In this document: one piece after another, positions 1 to 11,599 of the stretch
Layout: every line of letters starts with the position of its first letter
Numbering within the stretch: position 1 is the first letter of the stretch
Source: Uranotaenia lowii
Lineage: Eukaryota > Arthropoda > Insecta > Diptera > Culicidae
DNA length: 64,000 nucleotides
Assembly (NCBI RefSeq): GCF_029784155.1
Contig: NC_073692.1
Span: forward strand, 422,964,305 to 423,028,304
Direction: 5' to 3'
Program-made: the position numbers and the translations under genes
The notes under the pieces: generated by a model
Seen by the model: the letters and a program-made list of their open reading frames with translations, nothing else
Told to the model about the DNA's origin: nothing
Database searches by the model: none

Positions 1-682
1 TTAATATATTTGCGATGTCTTAAAGACAATTACGCATGACAACACCAATTGCAGTAGTTTTTGGGTCTGTAAAAACAAATTTTCACATTTTTTCTGAAAT
101 TAAGGATGCTGCATACATTTAGGGGTTAAATAATACTACGAAAAATTCTAAAAGCTGAAATCATAAAAATAAATGTTTGAATGAATGAAATTTAAATGTT
201 TACAAACGCGTGATTCAAAACATTTATATTCCAACACTTGGAAGCGAGATTTAGAAGGTATTTCTTTGATTTGGATTTTGTTGCATTTAACCCCAGACAC
301 CTAACTGAATATTAAAAATATTCATTTAAAAAAATTGGGTGATTGTTCGAAAAATATTTTTACACCAACAATGTTGGTATAATATGAGGAAACCTGTAAA
401 AAGTTTGTAGGTAATTTTATCAAGCCGATCCGTCATACTGGGAAAAGTTTTTTTCGGCATCAAAAAATGTTAAAATTTGTACATTTACTCGATTTTTCAA
501 ATTTTACATAAAAATAAAAAACTTAAGACAACTAGCTTAAGATGCGAGAAATTATGTCATCATCATTTTGTTATCATTTAAAGATAACTTTATTACAATA
601 CATTAAATTAAAAATTGATTCAGTGTGGTGTTATATAAATGTTGCATCGAACCCCGCTGTTGCATGATGCCCCGTTTGACGG
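1..682 (-). mobile_element. Family A MITE, copy 1, cut by the window start
   Basis: Read on the minus strand, this begins with CCGTCAAACGGGGCATCATG next to a TA dinucleotide at 683-684. It follows the same order of sequence as the complete copy at 61841-62775: the GTATGACGGAT block, the TTGGTGTAAAAATATTTT block, ACCCCTAAATGTATGCAGCA, and the CTGCAATTGG block near base 45. No transposase reading frame is present, so it is non-autonomous. The TA flank and short terminal inverted repeat fit the Tc1/mariner-type MITE class; that assignment is inferred. The far end lies outside the window. Confidence 0.75.
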
Positions 683-848
683 TATATCTCGATTTAATCG
701 GAAGAAAACGATTGATGGGATATCAACGAAAAACCGTCGAGTGGTTAAACTATATTGATTGCAATTAATTCGATTAGATCTTCTTTGTTGGTACCCGCTC
801 ATTACTTCGAATTAATAAACATCAACTTTATAAAACTCTGAACAACTA

Positions 849-1889
849 AAGGGTGATACGGTCAAAATTTTGCCAATATCAACTTGACGTTTTTCTTTCA
901 CTATTGCATTTAAAAACCCTGAATACCCTCATTTTGAAGGTATGTGTGTGTGTTGAATGTTGCTCCTATTTTGATTTTGGAATTCACTCTTCAGTAGTCA
1001 AAATGCCGTCCAAGGAAGAAGAGCAGCGTATCAAAATTTTGCTCGCGCATCGCGAAAATCTGAGCTACTCACACCCAAAGCTGGCAAAATCGCTAAAAGT
1101 TGCCAAATCAGCCGTTACAAATGTAATTAAAGTGTTTGGGGAACGTTTGTCAATAGCCAGGAAATCTGGATTGGGGAAAAATCGAAAACCGGAAGCCGCT
1201 GAGACGACAAAGTGAGTTGCCGGTAGTTTCAAGCGAAACCCTAACCTCTCTATCCGAGATGCCGCAAATAAGCTGGGTGTATCGTCTACAACCATGCATT
1301 GAGCCAAAAAACGAGCTGGACTATCGACTTACAAGAAGGTAGTGACTCCAAATCGCGATGATAAACAAAATCGCGATCCCGGAGGCTGTACACGACGATG
1401 CTGACGAAGTTTGACTGCGTGGTAATGGACGACGAAACCTTCGTCAAAGCCGACTACAAGCAGCTTCCGGGACAGGAGTTTTATACGGCAAAATGAAGGG
1501 GAAAGGTAGCAGATATTTTCAAGCACATGAAACTGTCAAAGTTCGCGAAGAAATATTTGGTTTGGCAAGCCATGTGTACCTGTGGCTTGAAAAGCAGCAT
1601 TTTCATAGCTTCCGGGACTGTCAACCAAGAAATTTACGTGAAAGAGTAACTGGCAAACTGGCTTTCTGTGGCGAAGAAGGTGGACAAGGTGGCTGTACAA
1701 AATCGGATGGTAGGGGTTAAGCGTAAGGCCCGGCAATTCGGATTTGGAAAAGCGGAAGCCTAACTGAATATTTTTCCTGAATTTTATACTAATTAAAATT
1801 GAAAAAGAAATTAAATTTGGTTTTTAAATAAACGATTTCACCGATTTACACGCTTTTTCCCTTGACCAAGTTTTGACCGTATCATCCTT
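849..1889 (+). mobile_element. Tc1/mariner DD37E-type element, internally deleted copy
   Basis: Terminal inverted repeats AAGGGTGATACGGTCAAAA (left) and its near-complement TTTTGACCGTATCATCCTT (right) are flanked by TA at 847-848 and 1890-1891, the target-site duplication of the IS630-Tc1-mariner superfamily. The copy is 1041 bp, against about 1300 bp for the related copy at 18643-19942. The missing part is mainly one block of about 250 bp in the C-terminal half of the transposase region, between GTGAAAGAGT and the AAACTGGCTTT region. It cannot move by itself. Confidence 0.9.
1003..1715 (+). pseudogene. DD37E transposase pseudogene, deleted copy
   Basis: The original start codon is kept (ATG at 1003), beginning MPSKEEEQRIKILLAHREN, the N-terminal helix-turn-helix region that binds the terminal repeats. 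The frame stops at 1213-1215, where the other copy reads on as KRVAGNFK. Further on, homology continues in shifting frames: a 13-bp deletion relative to the second copy follows GATAAACAAAAT near 1372, and the region around the first catalytic aspartate (GGACGACGAAACC, about 1428-1440) survives. The block carrying the second aspartate and the glutamate is deleted. The product would be a short, inactive DNA-binding fragment at most. Confidence 0.85.
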
Positions 1890-2022
1890 TATATCTTTAA
1901 AATGTAAAAACTAAGGATTCAGGAATAAAAAAAAACTTTATTTTTAGTCTTGCAGTTTATTTTCGTAACTGTGTAACTATTCCTGATTTCAAAGTTTGTA
2001 TTAGATGACAGAAAAAAGGGTA

Positions 2023-2766
2023 CCGTAAAACGAGGTAACATTGATCACCGCATTCACCGGGGTAGCTTTGATCAACCTGAAATTTTTCCACATAATAATC
2101 AATAACTGAGTCTAAAATTTAAATATCTTAAAACTTTTTTTTACGTTTAAAAATCTACATGTTCAGTTTCAAATTGGAAAAAAACTTGATAAGTTTTTGA
2201 AAATTTCAAATGTAAGTAAAAATGTTATTTCAAAATTTTGATAAATCTATTTTTTAGTAGGCTCGCGAACAAACACCTTTTCTGATGAAGTCAAAACGTT
2301 TAGAAGCAGCAGGTTGATTTGCTTGACAGTCCAAACCTTTTCTTAGAAAATGGTTTTGGTGTAGTTTTTTTTTGTATTTTGAGGTAAATTTTTGATATTT
2401 AAAAAAAGGGACGTTTTCCAAGAATAAGCCAGTCAAGGACAAAAGGTTAGGAACCCTATCAAACAGAAAAGTTTCAAGGAAAAAATTTAAAGGGAATAGT
2501 GCAAGGGCCTAGAGATTTGAATGAAGGCATAATTTCATTTTTATTGGGTGGTTCAAATTTGATAAGTTATGTAAAAAAAATTAGCCCCTTAATTTACGCA
2601 GCATCATGGTCCATCTTTCGATTTTAATTGTTGTTTGACCTTAACACTTGAACTGCCTTAGTTTATCACTTTCTAGCATTTGTAAATATTATGAATGTGT
2701 TTTGTATCCTTTATGATCAAGAAAACTCGTTAAAACCGTCAAAATAGAGACAGATCAATGTTACCC
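2023..2766. mobile_element. TACCGT-type MITE-like element with a degraded right end
   Basis: The left end reads TACCGTAAAACGAGGTAACA followed by TTGATCA. Near the right end, AGATCAATGTTACCCCA (about 2754-2769) is its inverted counterpart, so the two ends form a terminal inverted repeat of about 20 bp whose last bases are lost on the right. A further internal copy, GGGGTAGCTTTGATCAACC, lies near 2060-2080. No coding potential. A related left end occurs at 63509. The class assignment is inferred from the TA flank. Confidence 0.55.
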
Positions 2767-4343
2767 CAAAGCATAAAATCCTTAACAAAGACAAAATGAA
2801 TTTTTAAATCATATTTAAAAACTAGCTTATTTTACCCGGCCTTGCTCGGGTTCACAAAAATATAAATCAAAATGAGTCGTTTGATTTTTCGAAATGTTGG
2901 AAGCTTTATATTCATCATTTTAAGAAATTTGGCTCATGTTTGGCCACGTATGTTTTGTAAGTCTTTTGAAAGTTTTTATTGAAATTATTCACTGTGTTTA
3001 TCGATTTATTTATTTTTGAAGAAGCATATAGTTTTGAGGATTATCAATAGAATTTCAAAATAATTTTCTTTCCCTTTCCTTATCACGAAAAACTTTTTTT
3101 TAACCCACCTTTTTTCTAAGAAGCTCGAATAGATTTGGCCTTTTATTTTTTAAATGCAAATGATAAAATAATTTTCCATCCTTTTCCCATCCTCCATTCG
3201 ATGAAAATCTCTTTTGGAGATTATCCCACTTTTCAAGATGGATGATCTACTTGTACAATGGTATATTTAAGTTTTATTCACTTAAAAATTTCCAGAAAAC
3301 ACTTCCGAACCTTGTTGAACTATGTTTAAGACTTATTTTGCATGTTTTTAATTGTATGTGTGCTTTTTTCGCTTTTAAATTGAACACTTTTTTATGATTA
3401 GTTTTTCTTAAATGTAGAAAGTTTTCATAAAAGTTTCTTAGAGTTTTCGAAAATAAATCATCTTTGAACCGAAATAACCATTTAAATGTTTTGGAAATGG
3501 TCTTGTTTGAGTTCTTTTCAAGTTTTTCATCCTCGGACACGTTCATTTCATTAATTATTTTGAAGAGTGATCAATGTTAAAATTCTTCGATATCATTTGT
3601 TTGAACTCGCACTACCAAGCGATTTTTTTTCAAATTGGATGATAGAATTGAACACATTGATGGTCAAAAATAAATCAAAAGTTAAATTGGTCAATGAAAA
3701 AGAATTGTATAAAGCTTAAAACCTCAGATTTAATTATCTAATAAAATTTCTACTCCCCCGTTTAAATTTCCCGGCGGCTATCAAAGCATTGAAATTGCAG
3801 CCTTCAACGTATAACTCTGAACCTTATTAATTTTTCTTTCTTTATAAGGAATCCTAGAAATATGAAAATGGTTGGTTCTTAAAAGCAGGAGTCTATGAAA
3901 ACGCTGTTCATTAGTTTTTCAGCCTGCAGTCCAAATAGTTATTCACTGTTCACTTTTTCAGTTCACTGTGTATCCTTGTAGACTCTCAAAGCCCCCGGGC
4001 GGCGGTAGGGAGCACTTTGAAAACCACTGAAATTCTAATCAATATATTACTAACAGGGTAATTGTATTTTTTAATCCTTAATTAAGGCTTATTATTGCAA
4101 TCAAATACCTCGTACCAGTACCACGTGCTTTGAACAGTAGAAGGAAAAAAAAACCCGCCAAAAACTTCGCTATGAATTTTTAAATCGCTAGCAGGCTTTG
4201 ATTTGCTATCCAGTACACGTGAACTCTGGATGGTCGTTTCTAATGCCCAGCACATGGTGATGGTGAAAACCAATGTGGTGGAAAGAGAGGTGATGAGAAA
4301 GAAACGTTGCAAAAGTAGAAGTAAAGTTTTTTCTTCGTAAACA
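2767..4343. other. AT-rich DNA with no recognised feature
   Basis: Low-complexity A/T-rich sequence with short homopolymer runs. No terminal repeats, satellites or conserved protein motifs were recognised on either strand; the open frames here are short and compositionally plain. Confidence 0.5.
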
Positions 4344-4345
4344 TA

Positions 4346-5306
4346 CACTCAACAAAATCCACACTTTGGATGTATGTTTTCCCACACATACGTCTTCAAA
4401 ATTGCTCAACGCTTAGATTTTATATGTCACACATAACATGTATGTTCAACATATGAAGTTTATAAGATATTTTCCCATAAATTCTATGATTTTCACATCG
4501 AAAATATTCTTCTTCAAAATGGCCGACCTGAATCAAAAGTTTGCGTACCATTTTAAAGTTTCAACATAGATCATGTGTGGTTTCAACTAAAACTCAACAA
4601 TTAGGTGAGTACTACTCGGTAAAAATAAAGTAGTGAATCCTTCATTGATATGTTATATTCTCCTCCTCAGGAAGCTGGCTTCTGACTACCGCTAGAGTAA
4701 ATATGTTCGACCGTTACATTAGGAATTCCGGTGAAAATGAATGTCGAGAGAAGAAGGTAGTTTAATAATTCTTATGGTTTTTCTAGTATGCTTGAAACTG
4801 GGGTTTAATTTTGCAGGTGGCGATCAAAGCCGTTGATATGGTGTTCTAGGCGAATATGTTGGACAAACGGGCCGCCGAGGAATGATCGTCGCTTGGACGC
4901 ATCCAGGTCTCAGCTGCTGATTTTCCGGTATAGACTTTTCATATTTCCTTTCCAGAGGAAAAGGAATGCAAGACATGAGGTATTATATTTATATCAATTA
5001 AATTAACAATTAATAATATAAGAAAGTATCAATAGCCAAAACATAATATTCTATTTGCGTCCGAAAAACTTATTCGAACAATAAAAAACGCCTTCGAGTA
5101 GGCAGGTATGTAAACGCCTTGAGGTAGGCAGATATTTGAATACATGCGGGGTTATAATATGTGGGAATTTATAACCTTTCTGTGTCGCATATAAAAATTA
5201 TAACCTTGAGTTCTCTATGTGTGGACACGTATTTTCCAAATGGGAATCACATTGCAAAAATCTATAAGGCAAACACATATCCCCAATATGTCGATTTTTT
5301 GCAGTG
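4346..5306. mobile_element. TIR element with exon/intron-like interior
   Basis: The left end CACTCAACAAAATCCACAC...GGATGTATGTTTTCCC is an imperfect inverted match to the right end, whose reverse complement reads CACTGCAAAAAATCGACAT...GGATATGTGTTTGCC. TA dinucleotides flank both sides (4344-4345, 5307-5308), as for Tc1/mariner-type MITEs. The interior holds two segments that look like short dipteran introns: 4605-4670 (GTGAGTAC...TCCTCCTCAG) and 4757-4816 (GTAGTTT...TTTTGCAG). The 86-bp segment between them is open in one frame. A small tandem duplication (CGCCTT...GTAGGCAG) lies at 5089-5133. No transposase is present. Confidence 0.6.
4671..4849 (+). pseudogene. Exon-like fragments inside a TIR element
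   Basis: From 4673 the 4671-4756 segment reads SWLLTTARVNMFDRYIRNSG then ENECREKK without a stop. Joined across the putative 60-bp intron 4757-4816, it continues in frame as VAIKAVDMVF before a stop at 4847-4849. Beyond the stop, NMLDKRAAEE remains readable in the same frame. I do not recognise the protein. A captured host gene fragment, decayed after capture, would explain splice-like borders with dipteran-size introns inside a non-autonomous element; chance splice motifs are the alternative. Confidence 0.35.
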
Positions 5307-5308
5307 TA

Positions 5309-5579
5309 GTTACCATGACAGAAGTGACGTCACTACCGACCATTTTCACGACGCATTTTGCCTAGGATAAATGAAGCTCCCAGACAACGACGCGTCGCGA
5401 CGCAGGGCTTGTTTATGTTTATTTTTCTTTTTACTCTCCGACGTGCAATAGTGTGCGTTCCTTTGCGCCACCTTAGTAAAAGTGTACCTCATTGGGTGAA
5501 AACAACCCCGCCAAAGGAAACGAAAAACGGTTGGCAAAATGGGTGCCATGACTTTTGATTCGTGTGAATAAAAACGAAA
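5309..5579. other. Unique, somewhat GC-richer spacer
   Basis: Contains a run rich in CG dinucleotides near 5383-5405 (ACGACGCGTCGCGACGC). Open frames up to about 100 codons exist on both strands, but none shows a recognisable motif or start context. No function is assigned. Confidence 0.35.
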
Positions 5580-5790
5580 GTTGTATGGGAGGGTCCTTTT
5601 TCTTAAGTGGGAGGGGCTCAAAACTATTACTAAAACCTTACCAGGGTCCAAACACATAACTGTACCAAATTTCAGGCTGATCGGTTAAGCGGTGTGGATT
5701 TGTATAAGGTGCATACAAACATATATAGTCCAACTCATCTTTATATATTAGATATGTATATTATGTATGTATATGTATATTCATTTGTAG
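5580..5790 (+). repeat. Short interspersed element end with TA-rich tail
   Basis: The stretch GGGAGGGGCTCAAAAC...ACCAAATTTCAGGCTGATCG GTTAAGCGG...TTTATATATTAGATA has the same order of parts as the array end at 51400-51576: a purine-rich GGGAGGGG(T/C)CTCAAA block, a CCAA(A/G)TTTCA block, and a TTTATATATATAGA tail. I read it as the end of a related interspersed repeat in plus orientation, followed by a TA/TG microsatellite to about 5785. Confidence 0.45.
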
Positions 5791-7440
5791 TCAACTGATT
5801 TTTTGCAAATTTTGTAAAAGACTTCAGAAAAATTAGGCGATCAAATCAAATTTAAATGTTTTTGAAATAATTTCGTTACCATGCATTTGAACTAAATGAC
5901 AATTCATACACGGATGTTCTTTTCGACAGTCAATCAATTTTTTATTAAAAATTTCAGTTTTATAAGGGTTGCCTTTACTCAAATTGCATCACAGGACAAA
6001 CACTGTAGAAAGTAACCCATTGGATATTTTTTCATGAATATTTGCTTAAGGATAGTTTTGAATGTATTGTTGACACTGTGTTTGTTCAATTGTTGATTTT
6101 TAAAGAAGTTCTTTCAAAGACCAACGATGCAAATTTAATTTGGTTCAAAATTTGAATAAATCCTCAATTTTTTACCTGGACTTTGCTAAATTGTGCAGTT
6201 AACAACGAATTTTTTTATCAACCTTTGTTTGGAACTCTGAGTTTTGAAATGAAGAAAAATACATTCAAAATAGATATTTAGTTAGTGTCCAGACTACAAA
6301 AGTTGCGTCAAGACTTTTTCCCACTAAGAAAACATGTAGTTTGGGCAAAATGTTACGTGAAATACTAATTTTAAAATTGTTTTCATACCTCTTGCAGCAA
6401 TTTTCTGTGAATTCTTAATTCAGTTAGAATTTATTTGATTGGTTCCATCATAACTGAAAGATTTGCAAAGATTTGGATGATCATAATTTCCAGCTTTGAA
6501 CTTACTGATCCTGATTAGGTATGGAATAGGTCCCTTTAATTGGAAATTTAAAAAGAATTTTAAAATATCTACTCAAAAATGACGAAAATAAATTTTCATT
6601 AAATAAAAAAAAAAAACAAAAACAAACAAAACACTAAAAATGACGAAAAATAACCGAAACATTATTGAGAAAGACAAAACTAGCTATTTAATATGACATA
6701 AAATACCAATATTATAAACAAATCAAAAAACGTGCTGAATGAACCAAAACTATGATAAGAAATAATAATAAAAATTACTTAAAATGGTCAACAATTTACT
6801 TATAAATATGTCAATGACAACTTCAATACTTTTTTTGAAGAAAAAAGTTGTGAAAAAACAGATCGATTTTGGCAACATTCAATTATGACAGCACAAAATG
6901 TTCGGGCATGTTGCCGAAATCGAATGGGGTCTGTACTCATTTTTATTTTTGCATTTTAGGTCAACAGTATGTCCAAGTTTCAGTCGTTCCTTGAAGGAAA
7001 TCCACAAGCTTTTTGAAATGAGTTTATTCCTGAGCTTGTTTCCTTTCATTCTGGATTTCTTCGTGAAACGATTTTAGATATTTTTTATTCACTTTTCAGC
7101 TAAACCGTGTTCGAGTCATTATGATCGGAACCATACATTTCAAACATCCTTATAATCATTCCAATTTACTGAGGAACTGAGATTTTTTGGAGACCAAGTA
7201 TTTTCTATAAAAATCATAATCTTATTAACGGCAAAAACAAAAAAAAAAGTTTTAATTTTTCTATTTTGCAAGTTAAAAAAGTATCGGAACGATTTTAAAA
7301 CACAGAAATTAAAAATTAAAAAATCGTTTTATTTTATTTAAAAAAATTAAAAAAATATTTTTTCGGTTTCCAAATTCTTGGTTACTTTAAGGTACACGAA
7401 CAAAAAAAAATATTTTGCAGTGGATAATATTCACTTGCTT
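5791..7440. other. AT-rich DNA with one short inverted repeat
   Basis: Mostly plain A/T-rich sequence. Near 6859-6936 an imperfect inverted repeat (ACAGATCGATTTTGGCAACAT versus ATGTTGCCGAAATCGAATGGGGTCTGT) could be the core of a decayed hairpin element. An A-rich run lies at 6604-6630. Nothing else was recognised. Confidence 0.4.
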
Positions 7441-8800
7441 TCATTCGGGTTAGCCCAAAAATTCAACGACAGCATCCAGCCGCAGGCAGGTTAAATTCTA
7501 GCCAATTCTTTTTTGCCGCTGTTGCTATTCTGGTTAAGGATGGGGTCAAAAGTTCATTCCGGCAGGCAGGCAGACAGGAGTCTCCATCGCCGGTAGCCAT
7601 TATCTGTGAATCTGTCGCAAAAATGGCGGCAGGTTTAGCCAGGACATAAGGGATTTCGTTCAGCAGCAGCAGCGGTGGTTGGGTCATGTGATGCTGCTGT
7701 TCCCTGTAAATGCCGCTGCTGCCGGTCGGAATTAAACATAAATTAAATAAACTGCCGTACGGTTTGGTGATAGTGTGGTGAATAATGGGCGTTGGTTTTC
7801 GAAGATTGGGACTTGTGGAAGGGGGGACACTTTATGGTAGGGATGCTCGGTGGAAAAGTTAAATTTCCTTCAAACATGTTAAAATAATTTAAGTTTTCTC
7901 CAACGATTCTAAAAAATAAACACATGATTGAAAAACTTTTGTCAAAATCGTGTTTCAAAATGTTTTTCATGAACACAAGTATGAACAAAAAATAAAATTG
8001 GAGTACCCCTAGCAAAGGATGTAACACAATGAACTTCGAATTATACCAACAAAAAAACCAATTCAAAGTGCCATTGCCACCCTTCCAGAATGTGTGTGTA
8101 CACAATTAATTCCGATCGGGACTGTGATAAATTTTGCAAGTTTCCATGGAACATGCTGCCGGTGGGAAATTTTCGGTTCGTGCAAACTGTAACATTGAAA
8201 AAAAGAACTGCACCTTCATATCCATTTATAAGTTTTCAACTTCATGAAAAAAATCCTTATAAATTTAATTCAAAATAGGACGCAAAAAAGTTTTTGGAAT
8301 GATTCAGAGGTCAGACTGTATTATGGTTTTGTCTTCCACAAGACTAAATAGAATCCCTAACACCAAGACCACCACCAACAGATGGAATTAAATTATGTGA
8401 CGCGCTTCCCCCCAGTGTTTTCCTTACTTCCCGGATTCGTCCTTTCTCCAACACCGCCATTCATTCTCAGATCGTCGCATCGGGACGCCAACAACGACGT
8501 CGAGACACTAAAGCGAAACGTGTTAAATTATGGCTTTCACTTTCTCTGCGTTGGTGTTCCGGATTGTTTTGAACCTGTTCCGTCGGCTTAATCTACCTTG
8601 ATAAACAACCTTTCATTGACCAATGCCGCCAGTCGCTGTGTGACAATTTAAGCGGCTTATTGTTTTGGAGCAACCCAGAAAAAAACCAAAGAACGTCACG
8701 AGAAGACGCCAGAGATTGGTGCTCCAAGAAACATCTTCATTACTTTCAACTTATCTCCCGACTTTGTTAAAGGTGTTGGAGACAAACGAAAAACTTGTCG
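7441..8800. other. Two GC-richer unique islands around an AT-rich stretch
   Basis: The islands at about 7450-7740 and 8340-8790 stand out from the A/T-rich surroundings. The first carries CAG/CTG runs (CAGCAGCAGCAGCGG near 7661) and GGCAGGCAGGCAGACAGG. No coding frame with recognisable motifs was found. They could be intronic or intergenic regulatory DNA, which cannot be tested from one sequence. Confidence 0.35.
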
Positions 8801-8832
8801 GATCATATAAACAAATTGGAATTGACCATTTA

Positions 8833-9650
8833 TAAATGAGAATTGAGAATCGCGAAATCAGGATTGAAAATTGGCCATTGTCAATTGAGAATGGAAAATT
8901 TAGATGTGAAAATTGAGAATTAGGAATAAGGAATTGAGAATTGAGAATGAAGAATTGAGACTTGGGAATTGAGAATTGAGAATTGAGAATTGAGAATTGA
9001 GAATTGAGAATTGAGAATTGAGAATTGAGAATTGAGAATTGAGAATTGAGAGTTGAGAATTGAGAATTGAGAATTGAGAATTGAGAATTGAGAATTGAGA
9101 ATTGAGAATTGAGAATTGAGAATTGAGAATTGAGAATTGAGAATTGAGAATTGAGAATTGAGAATTGAGAATTGAGAATTGAGGATTGAGAATTGAGAAT
9201 TGAGAATTGAGAATTGAGAATTGAGAATTGAGAATTGAGAATTGAGAATTGAGAATTGAGAATTGAGAATTGAGAATTGAGAATTTAGAATTGAGAATCG
9301 AGAATTGAGAATTGAGAATTGAGAATTGAAAATTGAGAATTGAGAATTGAGAATTGAGAATTGAGAAATGAGAATTGAGTATTGAGAATTGAGAATTGAG
9401 AATTGAGAATTGAGAATTGAGAATTGAGAATTGAGAATTGAGAATTGAGAATTGAGAATTGAGAATTGAGAATTGAGAATTGAGAATTGAGAATTGAGAA
9501 TTGAGAATTGAGTATTGAGAATTGAGAATTGAGAATTGAGAATCGAGAATTGAGAATTGAGAATTGAGAATTGAGAATTGAGAATTGAGAATTGAGAATT
9601 GAGAACTGAGAATAGAGAATTGAGAAATAAGAACTAAGAATAGAGAAAAT
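8833..9650 (+). repeat. Heptanucleotide satellite (TTGAGAA)n
   Basis: About a hundred tandem copies of TTGAGAA, nearly perfect from about 8965 to 9605, with degenerate copies at both edges (for example TTGAAAA, TTTAGAA, TTGAGTA). Divergence rises toward the edges, as expected where unequal exchange homogenises the centre. No coding role. Confidence 0.97.
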
Positions 9651-10453
9651 TTGAAAATAAAAATTGAGGATAGATATCTGAGAATGGAGAATTGGGATTT
9701 AAGGAAAAAGAACAGGATAAATCTTTAAAAATACTTCTTTGATCAGGTCAACGAACAACGAATGGTAAGGATTTTGAATTGATGATTTGTTTCACGCCTT
9801 GGGGTCAAATCAAGAACCACATAACTGATAGATAAAAATTGATTAAATTTATCGAAGATGATAAAATTTAAATTTCCTCATCTCAAGAAATTAAACACCA
9901 AAAAACCCGAAAATAAATTCACCTGTTCATAATATTAATACTTATCATTATTTAGTGTCACCGTTGTCGAATCGGATACGCATTAAAGCATATAAATTTG
10001 TTCACGCACGGTCGGCATTTGGGTAAAACCCCTAATCCCTGACATCTTAATTTTTCTCTGCACCGAAATAAAGTCACATTTCAGGGATTAACATTCTTCC
10101 TTCTGATACTTCATGTCGCTTTGGTGGGGCTTTCTTCAGTGCAGACATTAGTCAAACCAAATTGTCTTACGGTCGCCATTTGTTATTGTCCCGGAACATT
10201 ACTTATGCGTACAAGAATTGGAAACGAAATCAGTTGGTAGACTTTTAACCGTTGGATCATAAATGAAGATTGAGTTTGTTTTGGTGGCAATGAATTGCTC
10301 AATTATCACCTGAAGTAAAAATTTGATTTCCGACTCAGAAAACGATATTCAAATAACTTGACCGGCTCATCAGTTTTCTCACCAAATTCTCAACGCACTA
10401 TCTTTCGGTCAAGCTGTGCGACATAAATAACAAATAATTTTACTAATCCCATA
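9651..10453. other. Unique AT-rich spacer
   Basis: Ordinary unique sequence with no recognised gene, repeat or motif. Confidence 0.4.
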
Positions 10454-10870
10454 TCACAAAACACCACACCCAAACGAGACAACCAAATCCAAATTAATTT
10501 CATTAGGGCCCCATTCTAACTTTCTTCTCTTTGATTTTTGGTTTCGTATTTTCGATGTTGAGCCGTCTTTCATAATAACTCGAACGCGCGGCGAGGACAT
10601 CGCTTCGGGTTCGAAGGTTTCCAACTCGAAACCACCACTAGATGGATAGTGAAACTTCAAAGTGTAAAACGGCCGCTCGTGCCGCTCCGATGGCAAAGTG
10701 GCGTGGAAAATATATGATTCATAAAAGTTAGATAAAGAAGCGCGTATGAGGCAGTCCAAGGCATCACTATTGTGTTTCTCAAACAAATTAAGAAATCGGT
10801 GCTTAGCATAATGGAGGAAGTCATTTGAAGGCACAAAACCATAATGAAATACAAATATTTTTATCAGTAT
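10454..10870 (-). CDS. Coding-like stretch of unknown function, possible exon or relic
   Basis: On the minus strand an open frame runs from an acceptor-like CAG near 10878 to a stop at 10454. It includes HYGFVPSNDFLHYAKHRFLN and later RHERPFYTLKFHYPSSGGFE. The amino-acid mix is balanced, unlike the Phe/Asn/Lys-rich frames that random A/T-rich DNA gives here, and the stretch is GC-richer than its flanks. There is no in-frame ATG near the beginning (GTG at 10834 is the only common alternative), so it would have to be an internal exon, a 3' exon or a pseudogene fragment. I do not recognise a domain; the last ~35 residues may be non-coding read-through. Confidence 0.3.
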   Translation of the reverse strand: MLIKIFVFHYGFVPSNDFLHYAKHRFLNLFEKHNSDALDCLIRASLSNFYESYIFHATLPSERHERPFYTLKFHYPSSGGFELETFEPEAMSSPRVRVIMKDGSTSKIRNQKSKRRKLEWGPNEINLDLVVSFGCGVL

Positions 10871-11097
10871 AAACTGTCTTAAATTTATGATATAATTGTT
10901 ACAAAAAACATCCTATTTTTTCAAAATCGTATTTTTCACTGTTTTACTTTCTATAATCAGTTGACAATCACAACATAATTTTAAAACCAAATTAAAACCC
11001 ACAGCATTTGACAAATTTGTTCAAATGTTCAAATGATGTTCAAATATGTTCAGCATAAGATTTCCTCAAATAAATTTTCAAGGAGGCTTAGAAAGTA

Positions 11098-11568
11098 CCG
11101 GAACAACATGCAGCTGCAATTTTTATTATTTCAACTAGCAGTTTTTTTTTTAAATTTTATACCCCTAAATGTATGTATGCAGCACCCTTATCTATTTTCT
11201 TAAAATACATTTTAGACAGAAGGAATGAGAAATTTAATAAGAAAAAAACCGATTAATACTGCAATTGGCCCGTTATGCGTGATTACATCACAAATATATC
11301 AAAAACTATAAATTCTCGAACATTTTCATTCGATTTTTTGTAAAATACAGTTTGTTGCAACTTACCCCTTTTCCTTAGTAGGGTGAAAATCGCATGTTTT
11401 TGTAAATTTTTAAATAACTGGTGAAATCAATACTTTTTCTGACTACGTCAATTTAATGTTCCATCAACCTTAAAACTTTCCATTTACAAGCGGTCTGATT
11501 ATCTGAGGACATTAAGTTTTCAGAAGCCATTGAAGTGGAAAAGTTTTGCATGATGCCCCACTTGACGG
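11098..11568 (+). mobile_element. Family A MITE, internally deleted copy
   Basis: The right end GCATGATGCCCCACTTGACGG, followed by TA at 11569-11570, matches the inverted terminal repeat of the complete copy. Upstream the shared blocks run in the same order: ACCCCTAAATGTATG, CTGCAATTGG, CTTACCCC, CTTAGTAGGGTGAAAATCGC, CTGACTACGTC. The probable left end is CCGGAACAACATGCA after TA at 11096-11097, so about half of the element, on the left side, is missing. No coding potential. Confidence 0.7.
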
Positions 11569-11599
11569 TAACATGGAAGGGCTTACAAGACACAGTTTT

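Noticed and set aside
1493..1720. Separate 75-codon gene
   Set aside because: It is a shifted-frame shadow of the DD37E transposase pseudogene.
8833..9650. Telomeric repeat
   Set aside because: TTGAGAA is not a known insect telomere unit, and the array is internal with unique DNA on both sides.
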